Source: Thamnocephalis sphaerospora (Eukaryota; Zoopagomycota; Zoopagomycetes; Zoopagales; Sigmoideomycetaceae). From it: a DNA stretch of 64,000 bases. The DNA is taken from NCBI GenBank assembly GCA_003614735.1, contig KZ992427.1:1-64000 (forward strand), in the 5' to 3' direction. Both the position numbers and the translations under genes were made by a program. This document shows, in pieces, positions 32,654 to 44,225 of this stretch (position 1 is the stretch's first letter; each line of letters starts with the position of its first letter). Below the pieces are notes generated by a model that made no database searches, was not told where the DNA came from, and was given only the letters and a program-made list of their open reading frames with translations.

Positions 32654-33201
32654 CTAGCGACAGACAAAACGTAGATCAGAGTAAGATAGGCAGGCAAAGG
32701 CTGGGCCGTGTTGGTCGGTAACGGAGCAAGATGGTGCAGGCACTTGTATGCTTTATAGGCGCACACGTGTCGGCTGCAGCAGATGCGCTGGAAAAAACGA
32801 GGCGTGCCGAGCAGAACGTGTTTGGCCTCTGTAGACAACAAACAGTTCGATGCAGGTAGAGAGGGGAAAAGAGAGAGAGAGACAAGTGTACAAGCGTGTA
32901 CAAGCTGGCGGGCGACACAGGCAGATGGCATGCTAAAGCGGACTCGGTCAATCTGATTCACCCACCCACGTGACGGTGGCTCATAGCGACGAAGCATACA
33001 GGCAGCACACCCACCCACCACACACTACACACCTCATCTCACTGCGACTGCCGCCCATCGCTCTGCTTCCGTCTCCTACGCCGTCTACTGACTCACATTG
33101 CATAGTCTCTGACGGAAAGTGATACGTGACTTGCGCTGCACGCCGCCGGCTTCCGGTTGAGCCTGGCCCGTGCGTCCGTGCTGCGGCAAATAGGGTCCGC
33201 C
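32654..33201. other. Divergent spacer upstream of LMBRD2
   Basis: 550 bp that should contain missing 5' exon(s) and promoter of the minus-strand gene and the LMBRD2 promoter. A GA/TC-rich patch (about 32862-32884) and CACCCACC repeats (about 32960-33020) are visible. Confidence 0.35.
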
Positions 33202-36200
33202 ATGCAGTCGTCTCCACTGGCACCGGTCCTGGCCGGCCTGTCTGGACTGCGATTTACCGACTATATTCTGCCGGTGCTACTGGTGGCTACGCCTTGCGTG
33301 GCCGTGGCATATGCGCTGCGCCGTTACACACGCGACGTGCGTCTGCCCTACTGGGCCCTGACGGTGGCCGCGATCAGCTGGCTGGTAGCGTTTGCCGTTG
33401 TCGCACTGCTACCGCTGGATCTAAGCTCGGTGGGTGTAGTGTATGCTGTGCAGGAGGGTGTATGCAAGACGCTTACAGGGATGCATTGAATGCGTACTAG
33501 ACCATCTACCGGCGTTGCCAGCAACAAGAGCCCCCCGAGCTGCACCATGGTACTGGTAATGCCACGGAGGATCAGCTAGGCGACGATGGCCATGCTGGCA
33601 TAGACAGTGGGCTGGCGACATGTCGAAAGCCGGCCGTCTATCTGCCCGAGAGCACGCTCTGGGGCTTGTGGCGTGGCATGTACTGGACCACGTTCTTTCT
33701 CAACTGGTATGGCCTGTTGGAGCTGGCTAGAGGGGTGTCGCTGTCGCTGACGATGGTGCTCAACAGGATGATCATCCCCGTGCTCCAGGGGTTTCTGCAG
33801 TCGGGCCAGTTTCTGTTTCGGCGTCGGCTACGCAATGCGTTCAAGGGGCATGCGATCTACTTTGGTGCCTATGCGCTTATTGGCCTCATTGCCATCATCT
33901 ACGTGCTCTCGGTGCGCCGTTTTGCTGACTGGCACTCGTTTGTTGCCTTTGTAATGGGCGCCGCCAACAGCTGGGGCCTTCTGCTTGTGCTGCTATTTAT
34001 GGGGCATGGCTTGGTGGCGGTACCGCGCACATTATGGCGCGCTGCCAATGCAAATCGTCGCTGGCGCCAGGTGACAAAACGTGCTGTCGGCTTACACGAT
34101 GCGTACGAAGAGGCAGAGGCGGAACTGGTCGACACACTTGCGGTGCGTGCTAGTATAGCGCGATGCACCAGCGCGCCTGTCGCACATGGTTTATGCTGAC
34201 ACGCCATTCCATGTAGACGGTGGCGGCCACGGCCGATGCGATACCGACGCAACATCGATATCGCTGGATGGTGGATGAGCTGCTGGACAAGGTGGGTGTG
34301 GTGGCGTTGACGGGCACGATAAGCCGACACTAATGCCAGCGGTCCAATCGGCCGGTGCCAGTGTCCCATGTACATGATTGGTGAACACCAGCGGTCCAGC
34401 GTGCCGCGCAGCATAACAGAAAAGCATATCACGCTCCTTCATCGCCGCTACAAGCGCGCTCAGCGTATCTACGATCGACAAGCTTGGTAAGCGAGCGCTT
34501 CATATGTCTTGCGCGCCATGACGGCAGCTGACCCACGACCGACTGACCCCTATCAGCAAGTGGGACCGGCTGCTGAAGGAGGCCTTTGAGCTGCAGGACG
34601 AGCTGGAGAATCGAGGCAACACGGACCGGTGGGTGAACGGTCTGCGCCGGTGCATGCATGATGGGTCGGGTCCGCTAAAGCATTCGTGGCGCACAGCGAA
34701 TACCACACCACACTGCAGCCGCTATCAGCAAGCCGCTTTGCCGCACTCCGCAGATCTATCAGTGCGTATGTCAAGGGCTGCATGACGATTCACGCTGCCT
34801 AACCATACCAACCCTGCACTGCGGTACAGAATGGTGGTGGCGGATCAAGTTTCGTCCGATTCTGCTGCGTCTCCTGTCGATTGTCTGTGCCGTGCTGAGC
34901 ATCACGCTGCTGTGGTCTGAGCTGACACTCCAATGGAGCCAGCCGATGCTGTCCATCTATGGTCTGGCGCTTCGCTGGGCTAACCGGTCTTACGGCTTGA
35001 CCGAGGTATGTCGGGTGCTGCGCGCGGTGCAGCAATGGTCTGGCCTGTGTGCTGACCAAGCATATTTGCCTGCAGCTGGTCTCAATTCTTTCGCTGGCCT
35101 ACATGTGCCTCTGTGCATATACAAGTCTGCTGCGCATCCGCATATTCAACCTGTACGCGCTGGTGCCCCATCGCTCCGACGCTGGTAGCCTGCTGTTTAT
35201 GGGTAGCTACCTGTGCAAACTGACGTACGTTGCCATGGTCGCGATGATGCGCAAACGAATGCTCATGTCGTTTTTGGCTACCACCGTCAGCGTGCCGCTT
35301 TGCTACAACTACCTCAATTTAGTGGTTGCGCAGGATGACGCCATATTTTCGCAGGTGAGCAGCAGTCTGCCTCTAATGTGCTGCAGCAGACACCGCTGAC
35401 CAGGCGTATGTATGTGTGCGTGCGCGCGCGTGTGTGTGTGTGTGCGTTTAGTTTATGGGCTTGATGGATCTGGTGCCGTTCCTTGGCGATCAGTTCAACC
35501 GCTGGACACCGCTGCTTATCCTTATACCATTTTTGATGACATTCTTCCGTGTGTCCGATCGATTTATGCGCACACTGGGACTAGGGGATTACGCGTCTGC
35601 AGACGACGACAGCGACAATGGCCAAAGCATTGAGATAGAGACGGGTGGCGAAACCGAGACTGGAGGCGTTCATGCCTCCTGGTTGCATGGCGATTCTGAA
35701 GAAGGCCGGCGGCTGATTTTGGAAGGTATGTATGCAAGCGGCGCAGCTTGTGCGTTCCTGTTGCTGGCGCTAATCCGCTTTGCCTGTCTAGCACGTCGTG
35801 AAGCGGTACGTGCCATCGGCTTGGATCCACGTGGACGGCGTGGTGGCCGCGATAGCCGATCTACGGAGCGCGGCATGGATCATCGCGGCTATCATAGCGT
35901 AGATACAGACGACGGAGCATCACCTCCTGGCGCCAGTGACCGATATCGCACCGATCTAGGTCTTGGCCTTGGTCTGGGCGTTTGGCTGCCGGAAGATCAG
36001 GCGAGCAACCACTCCGCGCCAGCGGGTTCACCTGGCCGCCTCGATTCGCCATCGCCGCAGGGTGCACCGTGGACTAACGCTATCAGCTCTGCTATGGGCG
36101 CAGCTTGGCAGCGCGTTCGATCGGGTAGCGCTGCGCAGCAGGTGCCGACCAGGGGCCGTCGACACCAGTTGCTCCCCGTTTTCACTACCGACCGACACGG

Positions 36201-36489
36201 AGCAGCCTCACTACAGCCTGAATATGTGGGGTCGGCCTCCAGCGTGCACACGACCGAGGATGACGCCGACTACCCGCAATCATCCTCGTCCCTGGGCCCG
36301 GACGAGGAGCGCATTCGTCTGCAGCGGACGCAACGCCCCTGGCGCTTTCGGCGTCAACCCGACGACGCGGCAAGGAAAAAGGGCAGGAGCAGCGATGCGG
36401 TGACTGGGCGTTCGTCCAGCTCGGGTTTCCCGCCCAGCAGTAGTCTTGGCCGGTCTGCTGCCGCGGGTCGTGGCTCCTTCATGGCCTAG
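33202..36489 (+). CDS. LMBRD2: LMBR1-family membrane protein (LMBRD2-like)
   Basis: Model: join(33202..33429, 33501..34142, 34217..34291, 34392..34486, 34557..34649, 34697..34761, 34830..35005, 35076..35354, 35452..36489), 2691 nt giving 896 aa. About nine hydrophobic segments are seen: two in exon 1, three or four in exon 2 (WGLWRGMYWTTFFLNWYGLL, AYALIGLIAIIYVLSV), then RPILLRLLSIVCAVLSI, LVSILSLAYMCLCAYTSLLR, YLCKLTYVAMVAMM and a later one. A cytosolic coiled region sits between them (ITEKHITLLHRRYKRAQ; WDRLLKEAFELQDELENRG). This layout and WTPLLILIPFL followed by a Gly/Asp loop match LMBRD2. The C-terminal 250 residues are Ser/Arg/Gly-rich and disordered. The family is linked to endosomal and receptor trafficking. 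An in-frame ATG at 33157 is the alternative start. Confidence 0.85.
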
Positions 36490-36665
36490 TGCCACTGCTG
36501 TCCGTCGCCGTTGTGCAGGACTGCGATCGCAAATGTGACCCGTGTGACTACCGTAGACTATTGTGGACCGTCCCGTTTGCTATGGGTAGGTGTTTTATTT
36601 CCTGCTTTCCAAGGCGATTGCTTATGCCGGCCATGCAGCCGGCTGCTTTAACTACGATGCACTTG

Positions 36666-36671
36666 AATAAA
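36666..36671 (+). terminator. Candidate polyadenylation signal AATAAA downstream of LMBRD2
   Basis: AATAAA lies 177 bp after the LMBRD2 stop codon, a plausible distance for 3' end formation. Not confirmed. Confidence 0.35.
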
Positions 36672-36892
36672 CGCTTTGTTATACGTACAGGCATACGCCA
36701 AGCGGTTAAGTGGCCACTGCTGGCACATGTGACGGCCACGTTACCCCAACACACGCTCTTTCTTTCTCCATTGCCTCTCCACATAGACTACCTGCGCCGG
36801 GTTACAGGCCTCTGCTGCGCCGGTTCTACCCTTTTGCGCATACCTTCTTCTGCCAGCTTTGTGCTGATTTGCATTTATCGTCATTGGCTGCC

Positions 36893-38578
36893 ATGTCTGT
36901 GCGCCCATCATCAGGCTATGGTAGGCCTGCTGGTTTTCTGCACTGCGCCAGTCTACTAACGGCGTGATTGTATGCGTCAGGCCGCTATGGCAGCGAATGG
37001 AGTGCCGGTGTGCCTACAGAGTCGGCTGTGCACAGCATGAAGGGCAGCGACCGCGATGGCAGCCACTACGGGCTGAGCACAGAACATGCGAGCGCATGGG
37101 AGGCGGGCCAGCAGTCAGGCGAACCTACTGCTAGCCGCATGTACGACGGTATTTCTGGTTCAGTGTCGCTGAGTGGGTCTGCCACCGTCACAAGTGCAGC
37201 TGCAGCAGCAATCGCCAGGGCCGAGACGCAGTAGGTTGCTGGGGGAAGGTGTGCGCCACGCCGCGCCTCACGCAGCATGTGCTGACGCCTAACATGGCGA
37301 CCATGCTAGACGACTGGGCGCTTTTGCTCAAGGTCTACGTATGCGTTGCACCGAGCACGAAAAGCGTGCTGCACAGCTACGGGCCGAGATCCAGAGAAAG
37401 ATCAGCAAGCTGGAGGAGCGCCAGCGGCGCCTGGCCGATCTGAATCAGCAGGAACAGGTACGCGCATATAATCTTGGTGACGCTGCATGCATCTCGCTTA
37501 TCGTTGGTATGCAGGAGCTACGCAGCGCGCTGCTTTTTGCGGTTCAGCGCGGCGTAGCGGATCAGCAGGATCGACTGCGCAGCGTGCAGTTTACCACTGC
37601 CACAACACGCGAACAAGTGGCCGTGGCATGTGCACGTGTCAAAGAGCATGAGGATTTGGTGTCGCGTGGGCAGGGAACTGTAGGTAGCGCAATGGTGACT
37701 TGTGTGTATGTGAAAGGACACTCACACGCAGCGTCTATGCATGTAGATTGATCGCTTGCGCGCACGGTTAGACGCTTTGCGGCAAAGCCGAAAATACCGC
37801 AGTGCAGTCATGCGCCGGAGCTTTATCGGTGGTAGGCGATACTGATGCCGCGATCTAATGGTGATGAGCTGGCTGATAACACTTTGGTCTTTTAGTTGCG
37901 CTGGTCATCCTGCTAGTGGCCATTTTGTTGGTGGTGGGACACACCTACATGGAACACACGCTGTCCTTTTCAGGGGTCACGACCAGTTCCATGCCTGTGA
38001 CGGCGACGCCGCCGACCGTCGATGTAGCGGCGATGCCCACAACGTTGCTGGCCTATCGCCACACTACCAAAGCAAGAGAGGGAGGAAAGCGTAGCAGCGC
38101 TACGGTCATGACTGCGCGTGCTGTGGGCGACTCCGCATGTGCTCCTTACCCGGTTACACAGAAGCCAAATATTTGTCTGACACAGCGCTGGAGCGCCTTT
38201 TCATGACTAAACACACCTGTACTCGATTTCAACTACACGTCTCTTTTCTTTCTATATCATGTTTGCTTCAATTTAGTAAAGTACCCGGTGTGGCGTCACC
38301 CGTGGCGTAGATGGCCACTTGTAGGCGCCACATTAGCGATATTGCTTTCAATCGGCATCACGTCCACAGCCATTTTGCTGAAGCTCGCGGCTCTGTTAGT
38401 ATCAGTCACAGCTATATGCCTGGCAGTGGAGCATGGTTCAGATGACCATCAGCACCACTATCTTTCCATCAGTGCTCTACTCGACAAGTTAAATTTCCTA
38501 GATGCATATATGTTGCTTTTGATGGCTTGTTGTACCTCAACGTCTACGTACTGTCTGTTCGTGTATTGTTGCTGTTAG
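36893..38578 (+). CDS. Unknown coiled-coil protein with several C-terminal membrane helices
   Basis: Model: join(36893..36920, 36981..37230, 37310..37457, 37515..37679, 37747..37828, 37896..38090, 38277..38578), 1170 nt giving 389 aa, in phase. N-terminal ~90 residues are Ser/Gly-rich. Residues about 100-220 are charged and heptad-like (KLEERQRRLADLNQQEQ; IDRLRARLDALRQSRKYR). Then comes one hydrophobic helix (VALVILLVAILLVVGHTYM), a short loop, and after KYPVWRHPWRRWP two or three more hydrophobic segments (VGATLAILLSIGITSTAILL; LAALLVSVTAICLAV) plus a weak one near the Cys-rich end. No family recognised. The coiled coil followed by helices suggests an organelle or ER membrane organiser, but that is only inference. 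The last splice (38090 to 38277) is the least certain. Confidence 0.6.
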
Positions 38579-39332
38579 CGAGTGCGAGCAGGCAAATGAG
38601 GTGGCGTTTGGTTCACTTGCTGAGCATGTCCGCCTTTATGACCGCCAGTTATGTGCTATGTACGCAAGAAAAGGAGCGATAGTTACGGACCCTTTGGCGA
38701 ATGCGATATCGCCACAATTGTAGCGACTGGCCGTTCGTTTATCATTGAAACGCGCTAGAGCATCTACCGTCGAACGGTAGCATGCAGCAAACCCGTAAAG
38801 AAGCTCGACAAGTAGGTAAGGTTACGATAAAGGTGTGCTGCATGGCGTAGCCCAGCCTGAGCGCAGACCTGTTGGTCGTGACCGTAAACTAGCTTTTGCC
38901 AAATGCCCAAACGGTAGATTGATCATTAGGGCGACGAGTGGGGCGCGCACAATGGCGGCCGAATAAATCGCGCTAATGACGTCAGAGCCTGCAGCCAGCT
39001 TCATCAGCGCCATTCGCGCTTGTATTTGATGCTGTGCATGCTGCCGACCTTTCCTCAGCGGCCATTGGCGTCTGCGCATGCTGGTGCCGCAACAAGGTAG
39101 CGCTGGTGTTGGCACTGGGCGGGTGCTGCACAAGCTGGCAGCGCCCAGTTTTACTGATGATCGCCAATTAATCAAGCGAGGAAAAATAAAAACGTGTGCG
39201 ACTCGGGATCGGCTATGACATGGACACCCGCCTCGTCTGCCTGCCCGGCCTCTTTCGCCATAGTTCCTTTTGCTTCGCATATTCGCGCTACTAGGCAACT
39301 TTTGCCACTATCTGCGTGCTGTAAACATCGAT
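38579..39332. other. Intergenic region upstream of MTD1
   Basis: 750 bp. A minus-strand frame (39298-38822, 158 codons, Arg/Ala-rich) is the longest open frame; it has no introns or motif I can support and is not called. The region presumably holds the MTD1 promoter. Confidence 0.35.
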
Positions 39333-40441
39333 ATGCCGTGCAAGACTCTGCTTGCGTCTGGCATTGCTGCCAAATTCACGTAAGACGTGAGGAGTAGGGT
39401 TGCTAGCGACATGGGCCGCTCGCTTACACAGACGCGACAGGGAGGAGCTGCGCAGCCTGATTGCCGCGCGGGCAGATGGACCGCCCACGCTTGTCGGTTT
39501 CCTGGCAAACGAGGATCCGTTTGCCGCAAAGTACGCCGAATGGACGGGCAAGACGTGCGAGGAGACTGGCATCAAATTTGAGCTGCGTCGCGTTGATCGC
39601 GAATCGCTCGAAGAGGCCATCGTAGATGCAAACGGTGATGTTCGCGTCAACGGCATCATCGTCTACTACCCAGTGTTTGGCGACCGGCAGGACCAGTACC
39701 TGCAAAACGTGGTTAGCCCGACCAAGGATGTTGAGGGCCTTTGCCACCAGTACTGCTACAACATGTACCACAACGTGCGCTTCCTGGACGAGGAAAAGCA
39801 GCGCAAGTGCATCATCCCGTGCACTCCACTGGCCATCGTCAAGGTGGGTTGGGCTGCATTCATGCGGCATACTGTGCGCCAACAGCTAATTTGAATGCGG
39901 CGGTGCAGGTGCTTGAGCACATTGGCGTCTACAACTCCATCCTGCCCTATGGCGATCGGCTGCACGGCAAGACTGTTGCTGTCATCAACCGCAGCGAGGT
40001 GGTCGGCCGTCCGCTTGCCGCGTTGCTTGCCAACGACGGCGCCAAGGTGTACTCTGTGGACGTGAATGGCGTTCAGGTGTTTTCGCGCGGCCCGGGCATT
40101 GCGCTTGCGCGCCACAAGGTAAGCAGCATAAAGATGATTTTCTGCTAGTGGTGCGGCAATTCACACAGCCGCCCTTCCCACAGGTAGCCGAGGTCAGCGA
40201 AAAGGCCGAGGAGGTGCTGCCGCTTTGTGACGTGGTAATCACGGGTGTGCCGGTCGAGTCGTACAAGGTGGACACGTCGACGCTCAAGGATGGCGTGGTG
40301 GCCGTCAACTTCTCCAGCTATCGCAACTTTCCCGATAGCATCAAGCAAAAGGCCTCGCTTTACGTGCCGTCTGTTGGCAAGGTGACGGTGGCCATGCTGC
40401 AGCGTAATCTGCTACGCCTGGCAGAATACCAGCACATGTAG
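39333..40441 (+). CDS. MTD1: NAD-dependent methylenetetrahydrofolate dehydrogenase Mtd1
   Basis: Model: join(39333..39379, 39432..39843, 39909..40118, 40184..40441), 927 nt giving 308 aa. Landmarks: LLASGIAAKF near the N-terminus, GPPTLVGFLANEDP, YAEWTGKTCEETGI, VNGIIVYYPVFG, DVEGLCHQYCYNMYHNVRF, CIIPCTPLAIVKVLEHIGVYN, INRSEVVGRPLAALLANDGA and SLYVPSVGKVTVAMLQRNLL. These match yeast Mtd1, the cytosolic monofunctional NAD enzyme that oxidises 5,10-methylene-THF to 5,10-methenyl-THF in one-carbon metabolism. It lacks the C-terminal synthetase of C1-THF synthase. All introns are GT-AG in phase. Convergent with SWD1, 99 bp between stops. Confidence 0.96.
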
Positions 40442-40540
40442 AAACGCCATATGGCATGAGCACAGGGTACATGAAGAGAGACATTTTACACATGGTGTTC
40501 AATAGCACCGCATACGTAAAATCATCGTTGCACCGCGGTG

Positions 40541-42696
40541 CTAGTGCCCATGACCTGACAAAGCAGATTCAGTGTCGAGACTGCCGCTTTGAAGTACAGC
40601 TTCGGTGGTGGCTGGTGTGGGCGTTGGATCGGCAATGGCTGCGGCAGTGCTAATCTGGTCGATAGCAGCTGCCGTTGACGGTGCCGACAGTCCAGACACA
40701 ACGCCAGTGAGGCCCACATGGGCTGCAAGTAGCGTTAGATCGGAATCTGGTCGCACCGGGATGTGGAAGGCAGTGTCGTCGGCAGCCAACTCGTCTGCTT
40801 CGTCGCCTGCATCCAAATCGCTATCTGCGTCCGAGTCGTCGTATGGGTTTGCGTCTGTCACAGTGACCACGTCGATGGCCGGCTCGCTCTCATCGCTAGC
40901 GTCTTTAGCATTCCGTGTTTCGCGTGGATGGTCTATCTGATGTGCAGGCTCCCCTTGTATATTCTTGTGCGATTCATCCGGTACCTGTGCACAGGAGTAG
41001 ATAGCTGAGTACACGGTGCTGATGATCGCAGACCTTTTTCCTACCGGCAGCGGCAGCGGCAGCGCCAGTGACGGCACTCACCACGTCAAATTCATCCTCA
41101 CGCTCCACGTACTCCACGTTCTCTTCAAGCTGAGAAAAATCCGGTGCATACGCGCTCCAGTGTTCCTCGCGATGCACCGACCATATGTATACGCGTCCTG
41201 CTGCGGACACGGTCGCCATCACCGGTAAAAATGGATGCCACTGTTTGCAGAATGCGGTCAGACCAACGAGACGGGCGAGAAACTTGCCACACCGCCGATC
41301 ACGCACACATATATCCTCCACCATTTCCTTGGGCCCTTCCAGCATCTTGACCAGATTGCCACGTAGCCGATCCCAGATGTACACATTGTGCTCGGCCTTG
41401 TGTGCAGAGCCTAAAGCCCGTTGGAGCGCGCTCTAGTCACTTTTGACGGCACGCATCGGATAAACTTACCTCCAACAACATACTCCTCATCGGAACTAAA
41501 GGTGCACTGATTCCACTGGTTGCGATCGATTAAATCTTGGAATTTGTGTCGCAGCGAAAGCGACATGGCCGGCGTGGCTGTTGCATCGCCATTTTCATCC
41601 ACGTCCGTGTTCGTCTCTGAGGATGCATATGCAACATCGTAAACGCGAATTGCTCGGTCCAGCGAATTCACGGCCAAGTGTCTGCACATCATGAGTAATC
41701 CCTATCCGTCACAAAAACCGACTCTCTGACATACCCGCCTCGCTTGCTGACTCGGACCTGTCGTATGGCACTGCCTGTCACCTGCATGGTAAATAGAACC
41801 TGTTTGGAGTGGTTGTCTGTGAGCATCGACGCATAACACGACCCTGGCCAGCGTGGTGCTACCACGTACCGCGCTCGAGTCTGCATCCAGCACGACTAGC
41901 CGGCCCTTGTGCGTGCCGAGAAACAGACGCTTGCCGTGACGATCAAAGCACAGCGTTGTCACAAAGTTCTTTCTAGCATGTCGACGGGTTAGCAGTGTGT
42001 GTGTGTCTATAACTTCTAGCCAGTTGGCAACCTACGAAAGGTCGTCGTCCTCCAAGCCGGCGTATAAAATGCTCCGCTGCTTTCTACCGTCGGCGCCCAA
42101 TCTGATCTGCGTTACCGGGCCCATGTACGTGCTTGCCACCATCACGTTGCTATGCACAGAGATAGCAAGTATTAGCACTGCCTACTAGCTTTGGCTATGT
42201 CAAGTCGCCTACTTTTTTCGCGGGTGCATGGCCGATGCCAGGACGAGTGTGTTGAAGCGCACTGTTGCACGTCGCTGGCCAGTCTTTAGATCCCAGTAAA
42301 TGCAGTTCCAGTCGGCAGCATTGGTAAGTAGATACCGGCTATCATGCGACCAGCTGGCGCGCAGTCGCTGGTTAGCTGGAGCGTTTTGGCCTGTCGCCTT
42401 ACTATCGCGGTTGCCACTACCTAACGCCGATCACCGGCCGAATGTGGCCATCGAGCGAGCGGGCAATTCCGCGCGTCGTATAGTCCCATACATAGCAGCG
42501 GCCGTCGCGACAGCCCACGGCCAGGTAGGAGCCCTGACGATTCCAGCGTGCACACAGCGCTTCTCCTCCCTCCACACAGTCGTCCAGCAGTTCGGGGTAG
42601 TTTTGCTCCGCGGGTGCTATCCGCGCGGATGGCGTTAGCTGACAGCGCAGGCCGAGGTATGTCTGCGGATGACTCACGAAGTAGTTGAAGATTCAT
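40541..42696 (-). CDS. SWD1: COMPASS subunit Swd1/RBBP5 (WD40)
   Basis: Starts at ATG 42696 (MNLQLL) with roughly nine short introns and stops at 40541. In order: AEQNYPELLDDCVE, the first propeller blade ALCARWNRQGSYLAVGCRDG with VWDYTTRGIARSLDGHIRPV, then VSWSHDSRYLLTNAADWNC, TTLCFDRHGKRLFLGTHKG, RVSKRGG, a blade with SLDRAIRVYDV and NQWNQCTFSSDEEYVVG, WDRLRGNLVKMLEG, WHPFLPVMATVSAAGRVYIW, and the RBBP5 hallmark WSAYAPDFSQLEENVEYVER. The C-terminus is acidic (DDSDADSDLDAGDEADE) then Ala/Thr-rich. Swd1/RBBP5 bridges the Set1/MLL methyltransferase and its partners for H3K4 methylation. The hinge motif leaves little doubt. Some internal exon edges were not fixed to the base. Confidence 0.92.
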
Positions 42697-42794
42697 GACG
42701 ACAGTAGTAGTAGTGGTGGTGGTGGTGGTGCAATCGACAGTGCGGACGCGTCACAATAAATTCAAGACGCGCACTTTCTTCTGCTCTAGTCGCG
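42697..42794. promoter_or_regulatory. Very short bidirectional promoter between SWD1 and NSE3
   Basis: Only 98 bp separates the two start codons, which face away from each other. It contains a GTAGTAGTAGTGGTGG tract (42706-42729) and little else, so both transcripts must start within or very near it. Confidence 0.6.
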
Positions 42795-44101
42795 ATGAGC
42801 CAGTCAACACCACAGGTAAACCACCAAGGTTAATGCACGCGCAGTTGTCGCTATATGCTCAGTTGCGCTGCGACCTTGGCAGAGCACTCAGAGGCGGCGG
42901 CGCATCGAGCTGGACGACAATTATGAGCATGACTACTACACGCAGGCTAGCCAAACACCTGGCACGCAGACGCGACAGTCAGCAGCAGAGCGTGCTGCAG
43001 CACGCATGACGGACGAGGCAAGTAGCCATAGCAACTGAACAGAGCTGCCAATTTGGAAGGACAAACCGACTGTCGACGGCTGCCGCAATTGGTGCTAAAG
43101 GGCAGCCATGACTTTGGTACGTGTTGCTTATCGTTGGCGGTATTTGCAGGAAATGAATCGCAAAGTGAAGGACCTTGTGCGTCTTGCTCTGGCTGCAGAG
43201 CGACAACGAGTGCCGCTGAAACGCGAAGACATTGCCAAGAAAGGTTAGCTGGCACAAGTAAACTGCAGCGTGGCAGTATGCTAACGAGTGCTGTTACTAG
43301 TGCTGAAGGATCACTCGCGCGCTTTTCGCGTTATATTTGAAAAGACACAGGTGCAGCTGCGCCGTGTCTTTGGCATGGAACTCGTGGAGCTGCCAACACG
43401 CGAGAAAGCTCAGCAGATTGGCGTGTCAGCAGCGCGACGAGGTGGGCATTAGCACTTGGTGTGCCGACTAGCATTGCTCTGATCCGGATGACTACTGTTT
43501 AGCGGCGGTGCATCGCGAAAAGACTTCAACCAACACCTTTGTTCTACGTAGCATCCTGCCAGCCGAGTTACGCCACGCAGAGCTGATCGACTGGGGAGAG
43601 GATGCTGCATTGATGGGGTTCAGCATGGTGGTTTTGAGTCTAATCTACGTAAACGAGCGCACCCTCAGTGAAGGTAAGCAACTGACAGCGCCCGTTGTCA
43701 TCTGCTGCTAACATGACGTACGGCACAGAGCGACTGCATCATTATCTTCGCAAACTAGGTGTAACCGAGCGGCCACATCCCCAGCTAAAGTCTCTAGAGG
43801 TGGCGCTGATGCGTATGGTGAAAATTGGTTATCTGGATCGCGTGACAAGCAGCGGCGACAGTGGCGATGTGTCCGCCATCGAGTATCGGTGGGGGCCGCG
43901 TGCCAAAGTGGAGATGGATGAGCGAGAAATGGCCGACTTTGTCGTCAAGGTAAACACGCCAGCACACGGACTTGGAGTGCAAATGCTGGCTACTAACAAA
44001 ATCACCTCTGTGGTCGCTAGGTCTTTGGGGATCAGGCGCCTGCCGACTTGGTCCAGTCGATCCGCAGGGCAAGCGGTGTGATCGATGCATCTACTGCGTA
44101 A
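42795..44101 (+). CDS. NSE3: MAGE-domain protein, Nse3 subunit of the Smc5-Smc6 complex
   Basis: Model: join(42795..42815, 42883..43017, 43150..43243, 43301..43441, 43503..43673, 43726..43949, 44021..44101), 867 nt giving 288 aa. N-terminal 55 residues are polar. The MAGE homology domain follows: KVKDLVRLALAAERQRVPLK, EDIAKKVLKDHSRAFRVIFE, QVQLRRVFGMELVELP, WGEDAALMGFSMVVLSLIYV, ERLHHYLRKLGV and a final winged helix ending EYRWGPRAKVEMDEREMADF. Outside animals a single MAGE gene is Nse3, which binds Nse1/Nse4 and DNA in Smc5-Smc6 for repair and chromosome segregation. Exon 1 is only 21 nt. Intron 2 is GC-AG. Convergent with the Brf-like gene, 124 bp between stops. Confidence 0.9.
43018..43149 (+). 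other. GC-AG intron in NSE3
   Basis: Donor GACGAG|GCAAGT, acceptor TTTGCAG|GAAATG; 132 nt. Both flanking exons are phase 0 and no GT donor lies at the join. The frame would continue only a few codons before a stop if unspliced. Confidence 0.8.
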
Positions 44102-44225
44102 CTTTCGATACAGCCGTTTATGCTGTGCTGCAGCATACACACTTGGCCATGGATGCGTGTTGGCAAAGACAAAAATGCTCTATAGTACAGATATAATGGC
44201 AAATTTGGTGCAGAGAGTGGCGTCT

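Noticed and set aside
38822-39298. 158-codon minus-strand frame in the MTD1 upstream region
   Set aside because: Arg/Ala-rich without splice structure, motif or conserved look; could not be supported as a gene.
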